From assembly GCA_012960315.1 (NCBI GenBank), contig DUBN01000045.1, positions 40,407-73,412 on the forward strand: a stretch of 33,006 nucleotides of DNA, read 5' to 3'. A program made the translations under genes and the position numbers. This DNA is from Acidimicrobiia bacterium. Its GTDB lineage: Bacteria; Actinomycetota; Acidimicrobiia; Acidimicrobiales; Poriferisodalaceae. Position 1 is the first letter of the stretch. Each line of letters starts with the position of its first letter. The notes under the pieces were generated by a model. It saw only the letters and a list, made by a program, of their open reading frames with translations, ran no database searches and had not been told where the DNA came from. Shown here piece by piece: positions 1 through 8,319 of this stretch.

Positions 1-65
1 CACGCGGGCGTAGGGATTGACGACCTACGCTTCAGGTGACGCTGGTACCTGAAGGAGATAGAGCA

Positions 66-770
66 ATGACGACCTATACGCCCCCCAAAGAGGTCGATTT
101 CCATTTCGACGTCATGTGCCCGTGGGCCTACCAGACCTCGCTCTGGATGCGTGATGTTCGTGATCAGCTAGATCTCAAGGTCAACTGGAAGTTTTTCAGC
201 CTGGAGGAGATCAATCTTCGAGAGGGGAAAAAGCATCCTTGGGAGCGGGAATGGAGTTATGGATGGTCGATGATGCGTATTGGCGTGGTTCTGCGACGCA
301 TGGACATGGCACTTTTAGATGATTGGTATGCATTGGCGGGACGGGCGCTGCACGTTGATGGAAATCGACCGCATAATCCCGACGTCGCCAAACACTTGCT
401 TGAACAGATCGGCGTAGATCCTTCGGTGGTGGAACAATCGATCGAAGACGAATCGACTCATTCGGAAATCAAAGCGGAACACGACAGAGTTGTGGAAACC
501 GGGGGATTCGGCGTTCCGACCTTATTCTTCCCCGACGGTCAGTCCTTTTTCGGACCGGTGTTATTGGACCCCCCTAGCGGAGATGCAGCGCTTCGCCTTT
601 GGAATGCAGTAACGGCGTGGCTCGAATTCCCCCAGCTGTATGAAATGCAACGCCCGAAGCAGGCGATTGACGAGGAAGCAATTTACGAAACATTCAAGCC
701 GTATCTAGAAGCACGAGATTGGGTGAGCATCAATCGCGGCAAGGTCGTGGGTTTCGATCCCAACGAATGA
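66..770 (+). CDS. DsbA-family thioredoxin-fold protein, Rv2466c (mycothiol-dependent nitroreductase) like
   Basis: The protein has about 234 residues. It opens with a beta strand leading into FDVMCPWAYQTS, the active-site position of DsbA/FrnE-type proteins, and ends with GVPTLFF, SFFGPVL and a YEMQRPK segment. The ending closely recalls Mycobacterium Rv2466c, a mycothiol-dependent reductase. The active site here is CPWA, whereas I remember CPWC in Rv2466c, so only the first cysteine is kept and a monothiol (mixed disulfide) mechanism is likely. An in-frame ATG lies at 36, but AAGGAGAT at 52-59 sits 6 bases before the ATG at 66, so 66 is chosen. It is cytosolic, with no signal peptide. The neighbouring genes do not indicate its substrate. 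Family assignment is firm; the exact reaction is not. Confidence 0.85.
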   Translation: MTTYTPPKEVDFHFDVMCPWAYQTSLWMRDVRDQLDLKVNWKFFSLEEINLREGKKHPWEREWSYGWSMMRIGVVLRRMDMALLDDWYALAGRALHVDGNRPHNPDVAKHLLEQIGVDPSVVEQSIEDESTHSEIKAEHDRVVETGGFGVPTLFFPDGQSFFGPVLLDPPSGDAALRLWNAVTAWLEFPQLYEMQRPKQAIDEEAIYETFKPYLEARDWVSINRGKVVGFDPNE

Positions 771-799
771 TTTTAGTTGGCTTGAAGGCGGATGTGGAT

Positions 800-1108
800 T
801 TACGTGTCGTGCTCGTCTTCGTCATCGCCGACCATTTCAGCTGCAGCGGCCAGGGCTGAGGCCAACGCAACGCTGCGCTGGTACACGGCGTCGAAATAGT
901 GATCGGTAACGGATTCTTGCCCGGTTAACGGAGCGGATCCCAGGCTTCTTATGACGGAAGCTGCCTGCTCAGTTACTTGAATTTTTCCGGGGGCCTCTGG
1001 CATCTCGTTGGAACCATGCCAAAAGGACTTATTTTCGCGTTGAGCTTCACTTTCTGCGCCGGTATTGCCGATACGACGGGTTCGTGAGCTTCTGCGCCGC
1101 CGGCTCAT
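800..1108 (-). CDS. Small unknown protein coupled to the SNF2 helicase
   Basis: This is a 102-residue protein that I do not recognise. It begins with a very basic stretch (MSRRRRSSRTRR), continues with a polar middle, an alanine-rich helical segment (about residues 75-95), and ends in an acidic tail (GDDEDEHD). Its ATG (1106-1108) overlaps the helicase stop codon in an ATGA junction, so the two are translationally coupled and very probably co-transcribed. In mycobacteria a SWIM zinc-finger protein is often encoded beside this kind of helicase. No CxC or CxH zinc motif is visible here, so it is not that protein. The basic head and acidic tail suggest a nucleic-acid or helicase-binding accessory factor, which is inference only. 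Confidence 0.7.
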   Translation of the reverse strand: MSRRRRSSRTRRIGNTGAESEAQRENKSFWHGSNEMPEAPGKIQVTEQAASVIRSLGSAPLTGQESVTDHYFDAVYQRSVALASALAAAAEMVGDDEDEHDT

Positions 1109-4100
1109 GCGTCGCTCCCCACGGCAAGGTCCTCAAGGATGTCGTCAGGGTCTGCAGCTAATAATTGCGTTTCATTGATGCCTAAAGCTGCCCGAAGCTG
1201 GTCGGCGTCAAGATCTCCAAGAGAGCTGGATTTGGGCAACACCATGTCAGCGATACGCCGTTTACCTTGGACTACCTCCTCGACGCGCTCATCGACGGTT
1301 CCCGGACAAACCAAGCGGTGGCAAATCACTGTCTTGGTTTGACCTATTCTCCAAACGCGGTCTCGTGCCTGGTCCTCGACGGCAGGGTTCCACCAGCGGT
1401 CGTAAAGGACCACATGGCTTGCGGCCGTGAGGTTGAGACCGGTGCCGCCAGCCTTCAATGAAAGAACCATCGCACCGGGTCCCGTTCCATTTTGAAAGGT
1501 TTCTACGAGCCGATCTCGCTTACCTCTTGCGAGGCCGCCGTGGTAGCAGTCGATATCGATGCCGGTTCTCTGAGTCAAGTAGGCAGATAACCGCTCGCCC
1601 CAGGTCGCGAAGTGGGTGAAGATCAGAATCCGCTCCCCCGAAGCAAAAACTGAATCAACGATTTCATTCAAACGCGTGAGCTTTCCGCTTCGCCCTTCGA
1701 GGCTGACGTCGTTGTCGTTCTTGTCATAGTTCAGAGGATGATTGCAGATTTGCTTTAATGCTGTGATGGCGGCCAAGACGAGGCCCTTTTGTTGTTTGAT
1801 GTTCTGTTCACTTTCGGCGGTATCTCGCACCAGTTTGTCCAAAACCGCTTGATAGAGACCGATTTGTTCGGGCGTCATCGTGCAGTGCGCTAGTTCATCA
1901 ATACGGTCTGGTAGTTCAGCTGCAATGATTGGCTCCGCCTTGGTCCGGCGAAATACGAGCACACCATTGAGGGCGTGTAACGCTGATTCGGCAGCTCCGG
2001 CTGAATCACCAATTTGGCCTAATTGGTCAATAAATGCGGTGCGACCGCCGACTAGCCCCGGATTACAGAAATCCATGATTGCCCAGAGATCTCCAAGCCC
2101 ATTTTCAATTGGAGTGCCTGTTAGAGCTAGGCGAGTACGCGCCGTCAGCTTTCGTAGTTCCTTGGCGGTAGCGCTCCGATGATTTTTGATTACTTGAGCT
2201 TCGTCAAGCACTACCCGATCCCAGTCGAGATCCGACAGCTGATCGATGTCTCGAACGGCGGTCCCATAGGTCGTGATCACTAGATCAGATTTTCGGATAC
2301 GACTTCGAAGTTCTGGTCCATTTACTCGCGAGGGCCCATGATGGACCAATACCGACAAGTTGGGCGTAAAGCGTTTGGCTTCGGAAGCCCAGTTTCCTAC
2401 TACGGCCGGAGGAGCGACCACTAATGCAGGAGCATTTCCGGGCGAGGTCGATATTCGGGCGAGAATTGTGGGGGTTTTACCAAGGCCCATGTCGAGTGCG
2501 AGACAGCCACCTAGGCCAGCGTCATCAAGAAACTTGAGCCAGCCCACGGCTTCCGCCTGGTAACTCCGAAGTTCTCCACTGAACCCTGGAGGCCGCGTAT
2601 CGGGTTCGTCTCTAACGTCGCCCGCGGCCCGGAGTAAATCGCCCGCCCAGCTTGCGCCAGAGAGGGTTACTCCCCCAGTGACTCCGCCGCCCTCAAGCCC
2701 AAGAGCGTGCCGGAGCATTTCTGCGCCCGTGAGTTGAGTTGTGTCGGACCGTTCTGACAACGCCAGTGCTGCTTCAGCTAAGTCAGCATGGTCGAGGGCT
2801 ACCCATCGACCTCTTGATTGCACCAGTGGCCTTGCTTGCAAAGCCAATTTTTGTATTTCGGAGCTTGTTAGCTCCACGTCTCCAAATACAGCGCTCCAAC
2901 TGACTGCGGTCAAATGTTGGGCACCCACAATGCTGTCGTTATCTTCGGCAGTTAACCGAAGTTGAGCGACCTGACGTCGGCGCGATAACGCCGGTACTCG
3001 GACCTCGAAACCTGCAGATTCCAGAGCTGGACCAGTAACGGACATGAGGTCCCATGCTTCGTCTTGGTCCAATAAGACTTCACCGCGGCGGCGGCCGCCT
3101 GGCCGCAAGAGAGCGGGCATGAGACGTTCGAGTCGTGTGTATTGACCCTTCACTTCGGTTCGGCGTGTGTTGGACCCGCTAACCATTGCCACCTCAACGG
3201 GATCCAAAGTGTTTTCCGGTCCCGGGGAAAGCACCTTTAGTTGCCAGGCACCAGAGTCATCCGGTTCATCGAGTTGGACTATTAGCGCGTACTTCGCGAC
3301 CGCTGTGACTGGTCGCGCCCATTGCTCAAGTCGCCTCGCAAGATCAGAGCCGTGGTCTGCAGCGGCAACGAAAGGTCTTCCACCAAGGTTTGCCAAAAAG
3401 GTTTCAGCGACTTCGGCCTTTGTCCGTGGCTCGGGCGGCGGGGCCGGCACCTCAAGTCTGCGAGCGGCACTGGTAACGATCGCATTGACCATTCCTGTGA
3501 GCGCGGATTGGACCACCGCTCGCGCATCGGGGCCGGGATCAGCAGCGCTAACCGCGCCAGGTAGGGAGGCGGCCAAAGCTTCGAGCCGATTTTTGCTGAT
3601 TATGCCTGGCATCCATTGAACGATGAACTCACCGCGGTTGTTCCGGTTTCGCTTGTTTCGTCGTTTCCGAATTCGTTGCAATTTAGGAACAGTTCTGCCT
3701 TGAGCCACGAGTTCGACTGCGGATGCAGCGACAAGACTGAGCCACCGAACGCTGGCCCCAAGCTGAGACTGCTCCACGGGGACTGTCAGCGGGGTCTCTA
3801 GCGAATTATTGGCTTCAAAGTCATCCTCGGAGTCGATGTGGTCATGTTGTTCGACTGACGCCTCTTCTACCGCAACGATCAAAGATGGATCTGTCCACGG
3901 TTGCGTGGATAATGCTGCCAACCAGCCAAGGATGTCGGTAACTTCAGCGCTTACAGCCGATGCCGTGACCCCTCCGGGTAGTGAAACGTTGCGATGGTCC
4001 TCCCAAGCACCGGCTGGCGCACCAGTTTGCACTAGGCGATCCATAACTTGTTCGGTAGTTTCGGGTTGGTTATAGGCTCCCGCCGCCCAAGCGATGACTC

Positions 4101-4524
4101 GGCCAGAGGTCCAAGATAACTGGAGCACCGTTGACTCAGGAGGTGTATCGGGTGAAAGCGCCTCGACTTCTTCTTGCTCCTCCTCGAGGTCATATGGCTG
4201 ACCAGTGGCGCGGCGGTATGCCGCCGTTAAGAGATTAAGTTCGCTTTCGAAATCAACGATGATCTGGTTCCGCTGCGGTCCCTTGAGACGACGAACTGAG
4301 TGCAGACGGTCCTCAGAAGCTTCAATCATGTCAATTAACACATTTCGCCAACGTAGGCGATCGGTTGCAAGCTCAGTTGTGGTGTGCTCGTCAGCTTCAC
4401 CATCTGCTTCTAAGCGCGCGAGTGCAGCGATTTCTTGCCAAGAACGATCGACCAAACGCGAGGGTAAACGCGCGTTAGTAACTGTCGGAAGTTCAGTTTC
4501 GGTTGTGGGGCTTAGAGATTGCAC
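1105..4524 (-). CDS. SNF2-family DEAD/DEAH-box helicase (HepA/HelZ-like)
   Basis: The protein has 1139 residues. The C-terminal half carries a full SNF2 ATPase: motif I DMGLGKT near residue 678, motif II DEAQ near 775, motif III TGTPIEN about 30 residues later, and the second RecA lobe ending in DRWWNPAVEDQARDRVWRIGQ (read as two adjoining segments) near 1050. The first 600 residues are a long N-terminal region typical of bacterial SNF2 proteins, with a basic patch near residue 290. It is expected to translocate on double-stranded DNA or displace bound proteins using ATP. The start is GTG at 4522-4524 with a weak GGGGAA upstream. The 3' end overlaps the small gene at 800-1108 by 4 bases. Many open frames on the opposite strand are shadows. 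Confidence 0.93.
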   Translation of the reverse strand: MQSLSPTTETELPTVTNARLPSRLVDRSWQEIAALARLEADGEADEHTTTELATDRLRWRNVLIDMIEASEDRLHSVRRLKGPQRNQIIVDFESELNLLTAAYRRATGQPYDLEEEQEEVEALSPDTPPESTVLQLSWTSGRVIAWAAGAYNQPETTEQVMDRLVQTGAPAGAWEDHRNVSLPGGVTASAVSAEVTDILGWLAALSTQPWTDPSLIVAVEEASVEQHDHIDSEDDFEANNSLETPLTVPVEQSQLGASVRWLSLVAASAVELVAQGRTVPKLQRIRKRRNKRNRNNRGEFIVQWMPGIISKNRLEALAASLPGAVSAADPGPDARAVVQSALTGMVNAIVTSAARRLEVPAPPPEPRTKAEVAETFLANLGGRPFVAAADHGSDLARRLEQWARPVTAVAKYALIVQLDEPDDSGAWQLKVLSPGPENTLDPVEVAMVSGSNTRRTEVKGQYTRLERLMPALLRPGGRRRGEVLLDQDEAWDLMSVTGPALESAGFEVRVPALSRRRQVAQLRLTAEDNDSIVGAQHLTAVSWSAVFGDVELTSSEIQKLALQARPLVQSRGRWVALDHADLAEAALALSERSDTTQLTGAEMLRHALGLEGGGVTGGVTLSGASWAGDLLRAAGDVRDEPDTRPPGFSGELRSYQAEAVGWLKFLDDAGLGGCLALDMGLGKTPTILARISTSPGNAPALVVAPPAVVGNWASEAKRFTPNLSVLVHHGPSRVNGPELRSRIRKSDLVITTYGTAVRDIDQLSDLDWDRVVLDEAQVIKNHRSATAKELRKLTARTRLALTGTPIENGLGDLWAIMDFCNPGLVGGRTAFIDQLGQIGDSAGAAESALHALNGVLVFRRTKAEPIIAAELPDRIDELAHCTMTPEQIGLYQAVLDKLVRDTAESEQNIKQQKGLVLAAITALKQICNHPLNYDKNDNDVSLEGRSGKLTRLNEIVDSVFASGERILIFTHFATWGERLSAYLTQRTGIDIDCYHGGLARGKRDRLVETFQNGTGPGAMVLSLKAGGTGLNLTAASHVVLYDRWWNPAVEDQARDRVWRIGQTKTVICHRLVCPGTVDERVEEVVQGKRRIADMVLPKSSSLGDLDADQLRAALGINETQLLAADPDDILEDLAVGSDA

Positions 4525-4563
4525 TTTCAGCGTTCCCCAAATTAAAAAAGCGGATTACACGTG

Positions 4564-4609
4564 GGCTCCGCGGCCTTCCCGCTCTAGCAAACATTGCGGG
4601 CACGGAGCC
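4564..4609. repeat. Two-tier inverted repeat in the helicase/proS intergenic region
   Basis: GGCTCCG (4564-4570) pairs perfectly with CGGAGCC (4603-4609), and inside it CCCGC (4578-4582) pairs with GCGGG (4596-4600). It lies in the 272-base gap between the divergent helicase and proS genes, on the helicase side. On the minus strand a run of six T follows about 14 bases after the stem, too far for a standard intrinsic terminator. It may be an RNA leader structure of the helicase mRNA or part of a small RNA. Confidence 0.5.
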
Positions 4610-4660
4610 ATGACACTGGAGTCCAATTACCGGCGTCAGTACCACTTCGATGCCTCGGCA

Positions 4661-4707
4661 GGTACGGAACCCGAGTGATGCCTTCGGCAGCGGGATTTCC
4701 CGGTACC
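4661..4707. repeat. Long imperfect hairpin upstream of proS
   Basis: GGTAC, GGAA and CCCG (4661-4673) pair with CGGG, TTCC and GTACC (4691-4707). Small bulges interrupt the stem, and an inner TGCC-TTC-GGCA hairpin (4679-4689) caps it. There is no T-run after it, so it is not an intrinsic terminator in the proS direction. It could be a structured 5' leader of proS or an independent RNA. I found no T-box antiterminator motif. Confidence 0.5.
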
Positions 4708-4796
4708 TATGACACATATAGATTATACCTTGGGTAAGCGCAATACGCCAGAGACGTCGCTGCTTAACCAAACCGGCGATTTACTGAGGTAGCTGT

Positions 4797-6518
4797 ATGT
4801 TAGGGGTCATGCGCTGGTCCTCCGCCTTTATTCCGACGTTGCGTGACGCCCCGGCTGACGCTGAAGCGGCTAGCCACAAGCTTTTAGTCCGAGGAGGGTT
4901 CATTCGGCAGTTGCATTCTGGGCACTACAGCCTTTTACCCCTTGGATTGCGAGTTCACGACAAGGTCGCTCAAATCGTGCGAGAAGAAATGGATGCAATC
5001 GGCGGTCAAGAATTTCTTTTACCGGCCATGCACCCAGCATCGTTATGGAAACAGAGCGGCCGGTGGGACCTGATGGGCGAGGAGATGTTTCGCTTGCAAG
5101 ACCGAAGTGGTGTGGAACTCGCCCTCGGGATGACACACGAAGAGGTCTTTTCCTCAATCGCGACTGTGTTGAACTCGTATAAAGAACTGCCACAGATTTG
5201 GTATCAAATCCAAACAAAGTTTCGCGATGAGCCTCGTCCCAAAAGTGGTCTTCTCCGCGTTCGGGAGTTCGCTATGAAGGACTCCTACAGTTTCGACCTA
5301 GAAGATGTGGGACTTGATCGCGCCTTTCAGGCGCACCACGATGCGTACGTAAAAATATTCAATCGGCTCAGCCTTAACGCGATGCCGGTCCAAGCCTCAT
5401 CGGGGTCGATGGGTGGGTCGGCAAGCATAGAGTTTATGGTCCCCTCACCTGCTGGCGAAGACGATGTTCTCCGATGCGTTAGCTGTGGGTACAAGGCAAA
5501 TGTTGAGAGGGGAACCTCAGAACTTGCTGTCATTGTTGATGAAACCGGACCCGAAGAACCAGAACGAATTGCTACTCCAGGTGTTCGAACCATCGCGGCG
5601 CTAGAGGAGATCGAGGGTGGCGCTGTGGCTGAAAATCAGATAAAGACCATGGTGATGGTCATGGATGATGAAATTACCTTGACCTTGTTGCGCGGTGACC
5701 ATCAGCTCAACCTGCAGAAACTGCAGGATTACTCGGGAGCGGTGGACATACGACCAGCGGAACCCGCCGAAGTCTTGACAAAATTGGGTGCGAGCCCCGG
5801 CAGCCTCGGCGCAGTCGGCGTTAAATCACTGAGAGTCATCGCGGATTTCGCACTCGATGGTCGAACAAACATGATGACAGGCGCAAATGAAGACGACTGG
5901 CACTTGGGGGGTGTCTCCGTTCACCGAGACATTCAGGTTGATGGATGGGCTGACCTTCGCGAGGTTCAAGCCGGCGAACCTTGTGTTGAGTGTGGGGAAA
6001 CCCTAGAGATCGTTCGATGCATAGAGGCCGGGCACATCTTCAAGCTCGGTCGAAAGTACGCCGACGCGATGGGAATTTCAGTACTGGATGCTGAGGGACG
6101 GTCGCAGGTTCCGACTATGGGCAGTTACGGAATCGGTATTGGGCGGGCTGTAGCTGCCGTGGCTGAAAATCATCACGATGATGCTGGCCTGATTTGGCCG
6201 GTCTCGATCGCCCCATATCAAATTTTGGTTACGGTGCTAGATATCGACGATGAGGCTTGTATGGATGTGGCGTCTCAGTTGGAGATGTCGCTTAGCGAAG
6301 CAGGAATAGACGTCCTCGTGGATGATCGCAAAGCTCGGCCCGGCGTTAAATTCGCCGACGCGGAATTAATCGGTATCCCCTATCGGGTAACTGTGGGCGC
6401 TCGCGGCCTGGCGAAGGGCGAAGTGGAATTCACTCCACGTTCTACAGGTGAAACGACATTGATTGATCGGCACGCGCTACTCGAAACAGTTCTTGACGCC
6501 CTAGTTGCCACCATGTGA
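4797..6518 (+). CDS. proS: Prolyl-tRNA synthetase, bacterial type
   Basis: It charges tRNA-Pro with proline in the cytosol. The 573 residues match the usual bacterial-type length (about 570). The protein has class II motif 1 (residues about 45-80), the THEE proline-activation loop near 113, motif 2 FRDEPRPKSGLLRVREF near 140-157 and motif 3 GSYGIGIGRAVAA near 440. An editing (INS) domain lies between motifs 2 and 3, and an anticodon-binding domain (APYQILVTVLD onward) is at the C terminus. The start at 4797 is chosen because GAGGT (4786-4790) sits 6 bases upstream. The ATG at 4809 aligns better with the E. coli N terminus but has its AGGGG only 2 bases away. It is a housekeeping gene that borders the catabolic island. 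Confidence 0.97.
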   Translation: MLGVMRWSSAFIPTLRDAPADAEAASHKLLVRGGFIRQLHSGHYSLLPLGLRVHDKVAQIVREEMDAIGGQEFLLPAMHPASLWKQSGRWDLMGEEMFRLQDRSGVELALGMTHEEVFSSIATVLNSYKELPQIWYQIQTKFRDEPRPKSGLLRVREFAMKDSYSFDLEDVGLDRAFQAHHDAYVKIFNRLSLNAMPVQASSGSMGGSASIEFMVPSPAGEDDVLRCVSCGYKANVERGTSELAVIVDETGPEEPERIATPGVRTIAALEEIEGGAVAENQIKTMVMVMDDEITLTLLRGDHQLNLQKLQDYSGAVDIRPAEPAEVLTKLGASPGSLGAVGVKSLRVIADFALDGRTNMMTGANEDDWHLGGVSVHRDIQVDGWADLREVQAGEPCVECGETLEIVRCIEAGHIFKLGRKYADAMGISVLDAEGRSQVPTMGSYGIGIGRAVAAVAENHHDDAGLIWPVSIAPYQILVTVLDIDDEACMDVASQLEMSLSEAGIDVLVDDRKARPGVKFADAELIGIPYRVTVGARGLAKGEVEFTPRSTGETTLIDRHALLETVLDALVATM

Positions 6519-6520
6519 TC

Positions 6521-6526
6521 CATAAT
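6521..6526 (+). promoter_or_regulatory. Possible -10 element of the corrinoid operon
   Basis: CATAAT lies just after the proS stop and 7 bases before the palindrome at 6534-6552. No convincing -35 is found at 16-18 bases (TTGCCA at 6505-6510 is only 10 bases away). The arrangement resembles that upstream of fhs, where TATGAT precedes the same palindrome by 5 bases. Confidence 0.35.
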
Positions 6527-6533
6527 ACGGTAC

Positions 6534-6552
6534 TGTTCCACCATGTGGATTG
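6534..6552. promoter_or_regulatory. Candidate IclR operator, site 1 (corrinoid operon)
   Basis: TGTTCCAC-CAT-GTGGATTG is an 8-3-8 dyad that matches the consensus TGTTYCAC-N3-GTGGAACA derived from three sites in this window. The left arm is perfect and the right arm is kept in its inner half. It lies in the 110-base gap between proS and the corrinoid gene, close to the expected start of transcription, as expected for repression. Binding by the IclR protein at 21583-22326 is inferred. Confidence 0.6.
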
Positions 6553-6628
6553 AACCACAACTTAGCCAGGGTGTCCTTGGCCGTCGGCGCTGCGACCGGC
6601 GCACGGTTTGGGTTCGGGAGCGACGTGT

Positions 6629-7333
6629 ATGAGCGAGCAACTAGAACCTGAAGAAGATCTTGACCTTTCTTCGTTGAACGACGAAGACTTGACGGCGCAG
6701 ATGCACGATGATCTTTACGATGGGTTAAGGGATGAGATCGTCGAAGGCACAGAGCTTCTACTTGGGCGTGGTTGGGGGCCGGACCGTGTCCTCAACGAAG
6801 CTTTAGTGGCAGGGATGCGGGTCGTCGGCATTGATTTTCGAGACGGCATTCTGTTTGTTCCTGAGGTCTTACTCGCTGCCAACGCAATGAAGGCTGGCAT
6901 GGCAATCCTGAGACCTTTGCTTGCAGAAACTGGTGCAAAGCCGGTCGGCACTGTGGTTATCGGCACTGTCAAGGGCGACATTCATGACATAGGAAAAAAT
7001 CTGGTTGCGATGATGCTGGAAGGCGCCGGTTTTGACGTATTTGATCTCGGCATCAATACGGATGTGGACCAATTTCTCGCAGCCCTAAGCGAACACCAGC
7101 CAGACATCTTGGGGATGTCGGCCTTGTTGACGACCACGATGCCTTATATGAAAGTTGTAATTGACACGTTGATCGAACAAGGTCTTCGCGACGAGTACAT
7201 AGTGCTCGTCGGCGGTGCGCCACTGAACCAAGAGTTCGGTGATGCCATAGGGGCCGATGCGTACTGCCGCGATGCCGCTGTAGCTGCGGAAACCGCAACA
7301 CAGTTTGTGCAAAAGAAGCGCGAAAGCGCGTGA
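6629..7333 (+). CDS. Corrinoid (B12-binding) methyl-carrier protein, MttC/MtbC-type
   Basis: The protein has 234 residues and two parts: an N-terminal helical cap domain (about residues 15-95) and a C-terminal B12-binding Rossmann domain. The base-off cobalamin motif DIHDIGKN (His ligand) is at about residues 117-124, followed by SALLTT near 164 and VGGAPLN near 193. It would carry the methyl group as methyl-Co(III) between the MttB-like and MtgA-like enzymes of the same operon. A TTG at 6608 extends the frame, but GGGAG at 6616-6620 is 8 bases before the ATG at 6629, which is therefore preferred. It is the first gene of the operon, directly downstream of a candidate operator. Its stop overlaps the next start (TGATG). 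Confidence 0.93.
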   Translation: MSEQLEPEEDLDLSSLNDEDLTAQMHDDLYDGLRDEIVEGTELLLGRGWGPDRVLNEALVAGMRVVGIDFRDGILFVPEVLLAANAMKAGMAILRPLLAETGAKPVGTVVIGTVKGDIHDIGKNLVAMMLEGAGFDVFDLGINTDVDQFLAALSEHQPDILGMSALLTTTMPYMKVVIDTLIEQGLRDEYIVLVGGAPLNQEFGDAIGADAYCRDAAVAAETATQFVQKKRESA

Positions 7334-7977
7334 TGCAACCGCCACGGCTTTTAGTGCTCGGCTGCGGCGCTTTAGCGCGCGAGTTCAGCGAGTTATTGAA
7401 ATTGAACGGGCTTGCCGAAGTCACGCTTGAATTTTTACCTGCAGCCCTCCACAATCACCCCGAGAACATCCCTATTCAGGTACGTGAACGGTTGGAGATC
7501 GCAGTCCATAAATACGACAAAATCTTGTTGGGCTACGGCGATTGTGGGACCGGTGGCCACTTGGATGCACTTTGTGACGAATTCAACGTTGTTCGCTTGC
7601 CGGGTGCGCACTGCTATGAGTTTTATTTGGACGGTGGGGTGTTTGAAGCACTCCACGGCTTGGAACCAGCGACGTTTTATTTGACGGACTATTTGGCGAA
7701 GCATTTCGATCGCGTTGTCTTTGATGGATTAGGGATCACCTCTCATCCAGAACTCCTTGAGATCTATTTTGGTAACTACAAGCGCATCGTTTTCTTGACC
7801 CAAACTGATTCTGTCGAACTACGCGAGCATGCCTTACACGCGGCAACAAAGCTTGGGTTGCCGTTGGAGGTGATGGCCACCGGCTATGGCCAGATGGAAA
7901 CAGCAGTCATTGATTTTGGAATTCGCCCTCGAAAGCCGGATAGGGCATCGCTGCAATCGGCAGGCGTAGTTCGATGA
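7333..7977 (+). CDS. DUF1638 protein of the methyltransferase operon
   Basis: This 214-residue protein is recognised as DUF1638 from LLVLGCGALAREF at the start, LLGYGDCGTGGHLD near residue 60-73 and GAHCYEFYLDGG near 95. Conserved Cys and His residues in these loops could bind a metal or cofactor. From memory, DUF1638 proteins often accompany MttB-superfamily genes, and the function is not established. The ATG overlaps the stop of the corrinoid gene (TGATG); a GTG three bases earlier is equally possible. It overlaps the next gene by 4 bases. Corrinoid-cofactor handling or methyltransferase assembly would fit the context, which is inference. Confidence 0.85.
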   Translation: MQPPRLLVLGCGALAREFSELLKLNGLAEVTLEFLPAALHNHPENIPIQVRERLEIAVHKYDKILLGYGDCGTGGHLDALCDEFNVVRLPGAHCYEFYLDGGVFEALHGLEPATFYLTDYLAKHFDRVVFDGLGITSHPELLEIYFGNYKRIVFLTQTDSVELREHALHAATKLGLPLEVMATGYGQMETAVIDFGIRPRKPDRASLQSAGVVR

Positions 7978-8309
7978 CGAGTCGACGTGGGCGTCGACAT
8001 ACACAGGAACTCACCATCATTTCCTGGCGCGATATCCCAGCCCAGGTGACCGCTATTTCTGATGGAGATAAGCAAACTGCCGTTCTTTCAGACCGCTTTC
8101 AGCACGCCATTGATCGAGCAGCGGTAGTAGCTGGTTTCACTGAAACCAACGCATACGTAGGGGAATGGCGCCGCAATGCACGCCCTCTCGCTGGGGCCGC
8201 TGGCGACGCGATCAAATCCTTGGTGGCTCAGCTAGAGGCGGAACATAGCCCAGACCGCCTCGAGGCGTTAATCCGTAACGGTGGACTCGACTCTTTAAGC
8301 CCTAAGTAG
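7974..8309 (+). CDS. PF13769-type small protein (misnamed 'virulence factor')
   Basis: This 111-residue protein has the segments ISWRDIPAQV, LSDRFQHAIDRAA and AYVGEWRR, which I recognise as the family labelled Virulence_fact (PF13769). Despite the label, I recall members sitting in MttB-family methyltransferase clusters of marine bacteria, and nothing here suggests virulence. The first ten residues are arginine-rich (MTSRRGRRH), like the tails of several neighbours. The start codon overlaps the DUF1638 stop (ATGA). It is followed by a hairpin and a 74-base gap before the methyltransferase gene. Its role is unknown; a small chaperone or scaffold for the complex is possible. Confidence 0.8.
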   Translation: MTSRRGRRHTQELTIISWRDIPAQVTAISDGDKQTAVLSDRFQHAIDRAAVVAGFTETNAYVGEWRRNARPLAGAAGDAIKSLVAQLEAEHSPDRLEALIRNGGLDSLSPK

Positions 8310-8319
8310 ACCCAACGGT

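Noticed and set aside
3167-3619. Plus-strand 150-residue open frame inside the helicase gene
   Set aside because: It is antisense to a well-conserved coding region, low in complexity (Ser/Ala-rich) and lacks a ribosome-binding site, so it is a shadow frame.
4525-4796. T-box riboswitch, tRNA or SRP RNA upstream of proS
   Set aside because: No T-box motif, no tRNA T-arm or cloverleaf and no SRP apical loop could be found on either strand.
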